This document shows positions 27,901-38,111 of a stretch of DNA of 64,000 bases, in pieces (position 1 is the stretch's first letter; each line of letters starts with the position of its first letter). The DNA comes from Formicarius rufipectus (Eukaryota > Chordata > Aves > Passeriformes > Formicariidae): NCBI GenBank assembly GCA_013399695.1, contig VXAU01000929.1, positions 248,673-312,672 on the forward strand. The letters run 5' to 3'. The notes under the pieces were generated by a model. It made no database searches and had not been told where the DNA came from. It saw only the letters and a program-made list of their open reading frames with translations. The position numbers were made by a program, and so were the translations under genes.

Positions 27901-29800
27901 AAAAAATCCTGTCATTGTCCCAGATGTAATTACAACTTACATCAGCCTTTTTTCACCTTGATTTATCCCAAAGGTATACTAAATAAGACCCTTTAACATG
28001 AAGAGTTTAAAAACAAACTATTAAAACCTTGAAATGCTGAGTGCATTTGCAATAAAATCAATTTCCAAGAGACCAGGAAAAAACCCTCCCATAATTCATC
28101 ATTTGCTATAATGGCATTATGATGTAGCCACAGTCCAGAACCACCCACCTGTTTCCTGCTCACAGGGAAAAACCTCCCTATGATGAGGAAGTAAAACCTG
28201 AAACATGCCTAAAGAGCTCCTAACATTTCCTTTTTTTCTTTTTTATTTTTCTTTAATGGGGAGGAAAAACATAGAATTCAGATCCCCTGTTATTAATGTA
28301 TTTATTATACTATGCCAACTGTTGCTTTACTCATGTATTTGGGCACATAGCTGTTAATACATTTGCAGTAAGTTAACTGCCATACCCTCTCACAAAAAAG
28401 ATGTAATTTACTATATATTCATAGAAAACCTATAAAGTAATATTAATTTACTATTTTTTATAAATTATTTAAAAAATGTTTCCCCAAAAGTATTTACCCA
28501 TCTTCAGTTCTTTATAACCCCAAAATACTTCAGCTTTTGTTGCATTTATTTTAAAATCAAATAGTATTGAGTCTACTTCAAATAAACCTTTCTCTTTCAC
28601 AGCACATAATCACAAAACAGAATAAATTAGATTTTTAATAAAATTACTATATTGAATCAGATAATGAATTCTGATTTCTACATGCAAGTGATAAAATAGA
28701 TTCAGCGAGTATCTTTCCATAATAATATTAATAATATTAAAAGCAGATTTTCAGATAAGCTCTGTGTATGCTTTGAAACAGCCTTCACAAGCCTTAAAGC
28801 TTATTTTCAACTTACAAGTAAACCATTACCTGAAAATAAGCAAGTACAAACCAGCCAGGTAAGGACACTTGGCAGAGGAGAGAAGAGTATTGGCCTCATT
28901 CTGTAGGAGTTATTCAATCAGGACCCACCAGCAACACAGTCGGTGTTCCAATCACCCTTCTCAAACAGCTGGATAGTGTTGGAGGGGTTGGGTGTGTTCA
29001 GCATCTAAAAGGATCTTAAATAAGCCATACTAAAAAGAAATTTAATAAATATCTTCGATTGACACTAAAAATGCATAAGGTGAACATAAACAAAGTCACC
29101 CCACATAATCTAAAAAATTCTTTCTGTATTGAAATTTTTAAAACATTGCCTGTTGTGAACACAGCAGTCACAGTGAGAACGTGCATGAGTAAATGGAAAT
29201 ATCTCCTTGTAAAAATCTACCTTAGTAGCACATATGTTTTATCATTTGCAAAGAGAGAATGCAAAGAGTGTGCAATGCCAGCAATTAAATCCTGAAGTGC
29301 TATTATGAATAGAGCAAAAGATATGGTGATATATCTAATTTTTCTGCGGAGAAAATAACAACATGTACCTGTTTTAAATCAGGAAGCAGCAGAGAATTTC
29401 AAGATCAAACCCACTTCCTATTAAAGAAAAGGGAGAAAAATCCTTTATTAATCCACTCTTTGAAAGGTTCTTTGTAGAAAACCTTTCTGTTTTGGAAATT
29501 CATCACATGATTAGAAGGGAAGAAATCCTTTAGTTTGCCTGCGCCTAAGGAGAGCAATTACAGAAACTGGTGTGAGTGTTTCTGAGCAGATGGAGAGTTT
29601 TGGGTACCGGAAAAAACACGGGCAGTTGAAACTGAATTTTTGACATGAAGGCTCAGAGTCAGGGCATGTAAATGTTTGGAGAGAGCGGAGTTCGTGCGCA
29701 GGGAGACGGATCTGCTGCGCTCCGGAGCGGGAGCGCCTGGCGCTTTGTCGGAGCTCCCTCTCGTGAGCGGCAGCGGCCGCTGCACCGGAGCAGAGGTTGG

Positions 29801-30166
29801 CATCGGCATCGGCACCAGCACTGGCACCAGAATCAGCACCATCATCAGAATCAGCATCAAAATCAGCACCAGCGTCGGCATCAGCACCAGCACCAGCATC
29901 GGCACCAGCATCAGAATCAGGGTCAGCATCAAAATTAGCACCAGTATCAGCACCGGTACCGACATCGGCATCAGAATCAGCACCAGCATCAGCACCAGAA
30001 TTGGCATCAGGACCAGCATCAAAATCAGCACCAGCATTAAAATCAGCACCAGCACCAGAATCAGCACCAGAATCAACACCAGCACCAGAATCAGCACCAG
30101 CACCAGAATCAGCACGAGCATCAAAATCAGCACCAGCACCAGAATCAGCACCAGAATCAGCATCAC
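29801..30166. repeat. Hexanucleotide-based repeat, about 61 units
   Basis: The array is built of six-base words such as CACCAG, AATCAG, CATCAG, CATCGG and CATCAA, often paired as a 12-base CACCAGAATCAG. The word boundaries appear to stay in register for the whole 366 bases. Five of six reading frames remain open through it, so long open frames here are expected without coding function. It is directly preceded by a CpG-rich patch at about 29,690-29,800. Confidence 0.92.
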
Positions 30167-32284
30167 CCCGAGTTCCTGCCTGTGTCCCAAAGGACATGTG
30201 GACACACCCGGCTGTCCCTATCTTGTTACCCAAACTCAGCAGTCTTTACCTACAAGGCACGGGGTATGAACAGAAGGACACCCCCACACCGCCACCCAAA
30301 GCCCCAAATCTGCTTCTCTCTTCGTGGTGCTTCGAAGAGCACCTCACTCCTCAGGGACACACCTAAGGGACAATCCTTATGAGCAGTCATAGCCATGTTC
30401 TGAGAGCAAACATTACCCATTTTAGAAGTAAAGTGATATAGAGCTGTTTAATACTAATGAAAAAGGTATTTTAACAGCAAGGATTTAAAGGTTCCATCTT
30501 GCAAGGAACTCTTTCTTCCACCAGGATGTAAATGTTGGCTTCAGTTTTGACTGAACTACATTTTAACCTAATTAAACCAATCTAAATCTGTTTCTCACTT
30601 GTAAACAGATTGCATGACTTCTTGTCCGTGTACAGCAGTAACAAACTGCTTGTTTTCATAAGATGTTGAGTGCTGTGCAAATGGAGTTAGAAATTGCAGG
30701 AACAAGGAGTTTTACACCAAGAAACTGGCATGGCCTAGAACAGGCCATTGCTATTCCAACAGCTATTCCACATTTCAAGGAGTTAGTGATGTTATCTTAA
30801 TTAGCCAGTTTAAACTCTGACTTAGATGAGTTCCTATGCAGTATGAGTAAGGGATTTCTGTAAAAAGCAGTAAAAGTCACCCAAGCAAGGAAACCAGCTT
30901 GCCATGTTGGAAACATCACCTCTTTCTTAGCAAGTTCAGTTCTTCAGCTCTGTATTCCAATGTCTCAGTTAAACAGAAGGTCTGGTAAGAATATCCTACA
31001 CATCCAATTAAGTCCTGGTGCTGCTACTCCTTGGGACATTTGGGATGGTTAAAGAAACAGTGCCAGTGAAGTGTAAAACTTTTTGTTGTTGCATGTGTTA
31101 TTGGCATGGGAACACCAAAAGGCACCACAAGAAACTGAATTGAGATATGACCTGAAAAAAAATTGAAATCTGTTTCTTCACATTTTCTTGGGACAGCAAA
31201 GATTGGGATAAGCAAATTTTAATATTTTTTTGAAGGCAAATAGGTCTTAATGGTCAAAATTACATTATCAGCAACTGAACGTTTTATTTACTTTTATTTT
31301 TACTTTTTTTTTTTTTAATTTGCCAGGCAGAATTTACTAATAAAATAATGAAACATTCTTCAAGGTATTCCTACCTTTCAAACTCTTGGAGACTTGATTT
31401 TTGCAAAACACTTCCATGCACAGGGACCTACCTTGCTTATTAGCAAGCCTACAACCAACTGACAGGATCAACACCAGAGCTTACAAATCTGTTCCTCTCT
31501 GGTACATCAGTAATAAAAAATAAAATAAAATAAAAAATCAACAATGCCAACAGACAACATGAATTTCTAGAAAGCTTCCAGATGTCACAGGAGACTAATT
31601 TTCTTTCTGGTCTCCATGCAGCTGGCTTGTTTAACAAGGCTCTGGTGCCCGGTCAGGCGAGCCGCGCATCGAGAGCTCTCTGCTCGTTCCTCCCACTGCA
31701 GAAATGCTTGATGTCTGATGTCTTTCACAGGGCCACATTCGAGCAAGCAACATTTATAGAGATGACTTACCTAATTAGATTCAAAGAGTGATTTGCTATC
31801 TCAGCAATAGTTTTTAAATGTACAAATCTAGTCAGAGAGGCATTTCGTAAACAGGTGTGAATGACACTGCTCCATGAGGCATTAAATTGGAGCTGCTCCT
31901 GAAAAATTGGATCATTTGTACATTTAAGTTAGCAATATTTTATCAACTGCAGTATTTTTACACTAAATATTTCTTGTGGTCTACAACCAATGATACTTAA
32001 GCAAGATCCCTCACCCTTTTCTAGTGGCATGAAATAACCTACTGTGTGCTTCTCCTATCCTTTCGGAAAGGCTGACTGGAAAGGTCTCAAAATTACCTGT
32101 GAGGAGAACACTGGCCCCTGACAAAGGGCTACAAACCAGGTAATGACTGGGGAAGACAGTTGAGACCTGCAGGCAGCGCTGCATTTCCTGGAGGAGGAGG
32201 AAATCATTTTATCTCATAACAGCGCCCTGGTGTTCGTGTCACAGTGTGCGGGGATGGGGATACACGAGTGCACAGAGAGTGCTG
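30167..32284. other. Gene-free unique sequence
   Basis: No gene or transposon recognised. About 31,580-31,800 has a mixed, CpG-containing composition with homeobox-like sites and is treated as a candidate conserved element. Confidence 0.7.
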
Positions 32285-32521
32285 GGGTGGTCCTTCCACA
32301 GGGACGGTCCTCACACAGAGATGGCCCTTACACAGGGATGACCCTTACACAGGGATGGCCCTAGCCCCAGGATGGTCCTTCCTTTGGGATGGCCCTGGCA
32401 CTGGGGTGGACCTTCCTTTGGGATGTCCCCGGCAGCAGGACGGTCCTTCCTTTGGGATGGCCCTAGCCCCAGGATGGTCCTTCCTTTGGGATGGCCCTGG
32501 CACCAGGATGCCCCTCGCACC
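32285..32521. repeat. Tandem repeat of 16-18 base half-units (34-base dimers)
   Basis: About 14 related half-units alternate between GGATGGTCCTTCCTTT-like and GGGATGGCCCTAGCCCCA-like forms. The first three or four copies are a CACACA-ending variant. The array runs into CpG-rich sequence on its right. Confidence 0.9.
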
Positions 32522-32747
32522 GCCCGGCCGCCCCCTTGCTCCCCGTGCGAGGGGATCGCGCCCCGCTCGGGACTGGGGACAAAGCCCCGCCGCTCACACG
32601 TCCCCCAGCACCGGGTCAGGGCTGTCCTGCCACGCTGGGACAGCGCCACAGTGGAAAAGTGTCACAGTTGGACAGTGTCACAATGTCACAGGGACCGAGG
32701 GATGTGCCGGGGGCGCTTCCCGAGGCCACAGCTCCCCTCGGATGCTC

Positions 32748-32958
32748 CTGCCCAGTCCCTGTCCCTGCCCAGTCCCTGCCCAGTCCTCGTCCCTGCTCCT
32801 GCTCTGGGACCGCCGCGGAGCCGCCCAGCCCACGGCCTGCCCCAACCCCAATCCCAACCCCAGTCTGCCCCCCTGCCCTAACCCCAATCCCAACCCCAGC
32901 CCCAGCCCAGCCCCTCAGCAGCGCCCACCCTGTCCCGTCCCGTCCCGTCCCCTCTGCC
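32748..32958. repeat. C-rich simple repeats in a GC-rich block
   Basis: Three successive short arrays are seen: CCCAGTCCCTG-like, then CCCCAATCCCAACCCCAG-like, then CCCGT repeated at about 32,933-32,950. All are C-rich on the plus strand, hence G-rich on the minus strand. The block lies within GC-rich sequence from about 32,510 to 33,015. Confidence 0.8.
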
Positions 32959-33130
32959 GGGCACAGCCGCCCTGCAGAGCCCGCAGGAGGGTTCCCTGCC
33001 CGGCCCTCGGGCAGCGTTTAAATGTTGAAGGATTCAAAAGTGTTTGCCCCTGGCACACAGGAAGAGAAAGGTGGGGCTCAGGTTTCAGCGGCGCTTATCT
33101 GGGGGGGAGAAATAATCAAAGAAGGGGTGG

Positions 33131-33593
33131 GGGTGGAAAGGACCTCTGGAGATACCCTAGCCCAGGGTCAGCTGGAGCAGGTGACACGGGAACGTATCCA
33201 GGTGGGTTTAGATGTCTCCAGAGAGGAGACTCCATGGCCTCCCTGGGCAGCTGTTCCAGGCTCTGCCACCCTCAGTGTAAAGAAGTTCTTCCTCATGTTC
33301 AGGTGGAACTTCTTGTGCTCATCCTGTCACTGGTCCCATCCTCTGACCTCGTTAGAGATATTTATGTGCACTGCTGAGATCCCCTCAGCCTCTTCCCCTG
33401 ACTAACCAGGCCCAGCTCCCACAGACCCTCCCCACAGGAGATGCTCCAGACTCCTCAGCATCTCTGTGACCTCTGCTGGACCCTCTGCAGTAGCTCCTTG
33501 CCTGTCTTGTCCTGAGGAGCCCAGCACTGGACACAGCTCTCCAGCTGTAGCTCTGCAGGGCTGAGCAGAGGGGCGGGGGCACCTCCCTCGACC
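33131..33593 (-). mobile_element. CR1 LINE fragment, 3' region, degraded
   Basis: Plus-strand landmarks match the complement of the avian CR1 3' region as I know it, in order: GGAAAGGACCTCTGGAGAT near the start, ATGTCTCCAGAGAGGAGACT, GTAAAGAAGTTCTTCCTCAT, a GATCCCCTC segment, GAGATGCTCCAGACTCCTCA, and CTCCCTCGACC at the end. The element therefore lies on the minus strand with its 3' end near 33131. The usual terminal octamer repeat is not recognisable. It has no open reverse-transcriptase frame. It sits about 200 bases beyond the ANXA2 poly(A) site. Confidence 0.88.
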
Positions 33594-33789
33594 ACTCGAG
33601 AATGGCTTTAGATCAGCTGAGAAGTGGAATCATTAAATGGATGAAGGGCTTGAGGGTTTCAGCCAGAAGGAGTGAACCCTAAGACGAGAAAACCAACGAA
33701 GAAAACAGATGACAAAGGATAAATACATATCCATTGCTCACACAGTTTTAAAATCAAGGTCTGAAAGGATCCACACTCTTCAAAGTAAA

Positions 33790-34096
33790 ACTACATTTTT
33801 AATTATGTTTTATTAGAAACATGGCACAGAGAGGCAGGGCTTTCACAAGCACGTGTAACCTCGTTTCTCTGGGGAAGGTTAGTCCATGGCTGAGCAGCGT
33901 TAGCACCTTGGGCAGAGCTGCTGCTGGGAGGGGCACACGGGGCAGGAAAGCACAACACGGGGGGGTGAGGGCAGGGCTGAGAGCAGGGCTGAGGGCAAGC
34001 CAGGGTGTGCGAGGCAACTCAGCTTTTTCTAGGATTACAGTAAAATGAAGAGGGAAAAGGCATGTGTCTGGATTTGGGGTTCTTCCATCACAGTTT
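33790..34096 (-). other. ANXA2: ANXA2 3' UTR
   Basis: About 300 bases lie between the stop codon and the predicted cleavage region, which is placed 15-25 bases beyond the AATAAA signal. The exact end is approximate. No long open frame or repeat lies within it. Confidence 0.75.
33809..33814 (-). terminator. ANXA2: ANXA2 poly(A) signal AATAAA
   Basis: TTTATT on the plus strand is AATAAA on the gene strand, about 285 bases after the stop codon. A T/G-containing stretch follows on the minus strand, as expected downstream of a cleavage site. Confidence 0.75.
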
Positions 34097-34156
34097 TCAG
34101 TCCTCTCCACCACACAGGTTCAGCAGTGCCCTCTGGTAATCCCCTTTTGTGTCTTG
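34097..34156 (-). CDS. ANXA2: ANXA2 exon 13, coding part (residues 321-339 and stop)
   Basis: The acceptor CTTTACAG is followed by codons for QDTKGDYQRALLNLCGGED and then TGA at 34099-34097. It ends annexin repeat 4 with conserved Cys335. It is too short to appear as an isolated open frame and was found by searching for the expected C-terminus. Confidence 0.97.
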   Translation of the reverse strand, partial: QDTKGDYQRALLNLCGGED

Positions 34157-37100
34157 CTGTAAAGCAAGGAAAAAAAAACCCCATGAAATACATATGAGGA
34201 ACAGTCACAAAATATGATAGTTGTATGCATTATATTCCAAACCTGTGGGACAATGTATGATTCACAGCTGAAGCCTTGTCAGCCTGAAGGGACCATCTAG
34301 ACTCAGTTTTACTTGTGTGTGAACTGAAATTATTTATCATTCTTGCAATGCAAATTGCAAGGCCAAGAACAGAAATCTGGGTATGAAAAAGGAGTAACAC
34401 AATGAAGGGAAGCTGAAGGACTCAATTCTGTTCCTTGTCATTGATCTCTGCAAAACCATACATCAAGTTCACTGTTTTAAAAATTTGTTTATAATCTACA
34501 ACTGACATCCTTAGGAAAGGCTCCTGGCTTAAGATTTTTCTTAAAGGTTTCCTTCAACTTCATCCACACAAGGAAGAATGCATCATATGCTGTTGTGAGG
34601 GTGGGAAGAAGACTAATTTTTAAACAGACACACAAGCTCTTTAGCTGTGCACTGAGTTTAATAAAGCCTAGCACCTCTAACCCCTGTACACTCACAGAAG
34701 CAAAGGGTCACTCGAGCTAAGCAGCCTTGAGCACTGAAATGAAAGGGAGCAGCAATGCTCTATTTTCCTTCAGCAACACACAGGAATTCTGTTTTTCCTT
34801 CTCTTTTGATCTGAGGAGAGGGACAAATGAGCACAATCTTCCTTCAGAACACACCAGTGATTGCACAAAGTCTGCATATACTATCAAGTGGCTGCCAGAA
34901 TTGTACCAGCTGCAGACTATGAAGTTAAAGATGGGTTTTTCAGATAATATTCTCGCTGCAGCCCCTAAAACACCTCCCATGAGCTCTAGTGGTACAATAA
35001 TCCAATGAAGACAACTGCAAAGGTCCATGATACAAAACAAAAGCTGAAAAACTTGCCTGGATGAAATAATAGAGAGATTTGCCATATTTCCTCTTGAATT
35101 CACTCTTAATTTTCAGCATGTCAACCTCGCAGCGGGAGACCATGATCCTGATCAGCACCTTGTCACGGGTTCCCTTGCCCTGCAAGCAGACACCTTGAGA
35201 ACTGCAATAGCTGAAATGCATAAAGAGCCACTGTGCCTAATGCTAAGACAGCAAACTATAGGCAACCAAGATGTAAAAATAAAGGTTATAATGAATTAAA
35301 TCTTCTAACTAAGGTCATTATGATGATCCAGGAATCTGAGCATGAATATACCTTTCTCATCAGCAGTGACTGCCCAGCTTCCAGTCACAAGTCTAGTCTA
35401 GACTGTAAGCAGCAGTTTGGGTTCACCAGAAGCTCTTCCTGGTTTTGCCTGATGCCTGTCACCAGGCATTTCTCTTGCATCCCTTTTCTTGAGAAGATGT
35501 TTTGAGGCCAATTTAATGTCTTACTTTGGCACTTCAATAAGCAGCTTTTTCTGCTGTCAGCTCTTGGTTACTTGCAAAAGATATGTCTAACTTCATTAGT
35601 TATAATCAATTGATCTAATTCTGGTCATTATTACGAGCCCCATCCTTGTATTTCCCTGCACCAGAAGAATCTGAATGGAAGATCCAGGTTCATAACTGTT
35701 AAAGATTGATTTCAAACAATATTGTGTTAATTTATTCACATAACAGTAATACATCATACAAATTAAAGTGCCTAGGGAATCAAAATTTGACAAAACAATA
35801 ACAAAGAAAATAATAGAAAGAAATCACAGTCTTCCCTACCTTCATGGAATCATACAGTCTGTCTGCAAAATACAGCTGCTTGTTCTGAATGCACTGGACT
35901 GAAGGAAGAGATAAGAAGAGTTAAATATTCTGCCCATACACACAATGGAACCATTTTTAAAGATACGATAAGTAGTCAAAACCAGGTTTTCAGCAGAAAT
36001 TCCTCCAAAAGAGGAAATGAAGAAAGTATTTTTACGTGAGTTGTTCCTTAGAAGTTGTTTTCTTACCCTGTGTCTGAACCACAAATGTTTGCATTCTGAG
36101 AAGGTATTTCCCTCCTTGGTTGATATAATTTCAGAAAGCTAAGCCTCCTCCACGTGCTCCACAATTCCTTCCTCACTTCTCTAAGCAGTGTCTCTTCTGG
36201 AAACACTCCTTGCATGCCAATCCATAGGAAGCCTCCCTTTCAAGGCTGAGCTCTGTGTATCCTCCCATTGAACTACAGAGATCCCAGTTTACCCTGGGTC
36301 TGAAACGGATTTTCCTCTTGGAGAACTCCCTCTCAGACAGGGTGACATCCTTATCATCCTCATCTCATGGCACTGTGCCAGCCTTGCACCCTCCTCCCCA
36401 TTTCAGAGAATCCAGCGTCCAACCAGCTGTTCCACAGCCCCTGTGATCCCTCACTGCCAGCCTGTCTTCTCCTCTCACACACACTCTTCTTTCTCCAGCC
36501 CATGCTGATATTGAATACTTATTGTGTTCAGCCACACAAGAGTTTTAACCTTTTTGTTTGCTTGGGGAAACAAACCTTAGGCCTTTGTACCAAATAAAAG
36601 TGGGACTAACAGCAGATCACAACAGACATGAATTCATCGTAATCAAGAAAGTAAAGTTTGTATTTTGCAAAGGGCAAAAATCAGCTACTTCTCAATACCT
36701 GCTATATCCTAAAACACACTAGTGGATCCAATAACACCAGCACATCCAGTTTATTTCTCATCCAGCAGGGTGAAGCTGGGCCCTGTCCTTATCATGACAC
36801 ACTGCAAGAGCACAGAAAGCTTCCTATATACACATAGTCTTTACTTCAGGGTAACTCACCAAGATTGAGAAAGGCATTCTCCAGATCTCCCTTGACCTCC
36901 TTCTTGATGCTCTCCAGCATATCATATGGGCTGTAGCTCTTGTACCTGTCAAACACTAGCACAGGGAGGAAAATAGGTGAAACTAAAAGCAGACCCAGAA
37001 CTGGCAGAAATAACCACCAGAAGCAAGAACACAGAGACACAGGACCAAAAAATATCTACCCAAGTCCTTCTGAGAACTTCATCTTAAATACAGCCCATGT

Positions 37101-38076
37101 TTGTCAGCTAATAGTAAAGGTCCCATGGCAGGGCCTTTTTGTTTGCCTTGAACACTTCCATAATCTGGAAAAACACACCAGAACCCTGTACTAGTATTTT
37201 TTTAAACAACAGTGATTTAGGCCCTAAAGAGTCTTCAAATGGCTTTTCCCATGCGCTGCTTACAGCAATATCAGAGCTGCTTTTGGGCATCTCCACTGCC
37301 AGATCTAAACACATGATGTAGCTAAACTACCCTGGCAGAGAGGGAAGAGCTAGAGGACTTCTCAAGGTCTCCTGCAACCATGTTTTCTAGGCTGGCAATG
37401 CCTTTGTTTTCAGTATGTGGCATAATTGAGCATTGTTACACCTGTGTAAAAGAGAGCTGTGCACATATTCAAAATGTGAGATCAATGCATGCATAGAAAT
37501 AACTATTTTTAAAAAAAATTAACATTTTGTACATTAATTAAGATTTGTGACATCTCCTATGTTTGAGTGCTTTTCACATTCCTATCAATAATATCTGGGG
37601 AAAAATAGTTCCCATTTTGTTGGAACTTTCTATTACAGGGGGGAAAAAAGTGCCACTTGAATAGTACCTTTCTGCAGGTGAGGGACACTTCTTTCAGTCA
37701 TAATGTTGATCCACTTAGGCACATCAGTTCCCTTCCTCTTCACACCAGCATCATAGAGGTCCTGGGGTTAGAATGAACAGCAAAATCATGAAAATCACAA
37801 GAAGCCATTGCAGAAGGAAATAATTTCCTCATTGGAAAAACAAGCCCTACTGGAACCTTGTCTGTTGGAGAAACAAGTGGTTGGGCAGGTCATCAGGACA
37901 TCATCTACATATCTAACCTGAAACCAAGGCTAATTACTTGGCATTTACCTCTTTCTACATTTAAATCAGATTTGTAGCTCTATTTCCCTCAGAACTGCTC
38001 TCAATAGACACAGAATAATAAACAAGCACTAGAAGTCACTAAGTTCATTGCAATGTCCACATATCCCTTTGTTAAA

Positions 38077-38111
<35 letters not shown>

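Larger units (their letters stand above)
22077..29800. other. Gene-free unique sequence
   Basis: Apart from the T/G tract and the (CA)9 microsatellite there is nothing recognisable. About 28,280-28,760 is strongly AT-rich. About 29,690-29,800 is an isolated GC- and CpG-rich patch leading into the hexanucleotide repeat. Confidence 0.7.

Noticed and set aside
29511..30366. Ala/Gly/Asp-, Leu/Val- and Ser/Ala/Pro-rich open frames of 190-240 codons
   Set aside because: Five of six frames are open because of the six-base periodicity. No domain or recognisable start context supports any of them, though the locus is kept as a finding for transcription testing.
32244..33405. 377-codon plus-strand frame
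   Set aside because: It crosses a tandem repeat, C-rich simple sequence and the CR1 fragment in turn, which is not compatible with a real exon.
35040..35056. Alternative GT donor four bases inside intron 12
   Set aside because: Using it would insert four bases and shift the frame just before the conserved C-terminal exon. The GC donor gives perfect frame and a full consensus match.
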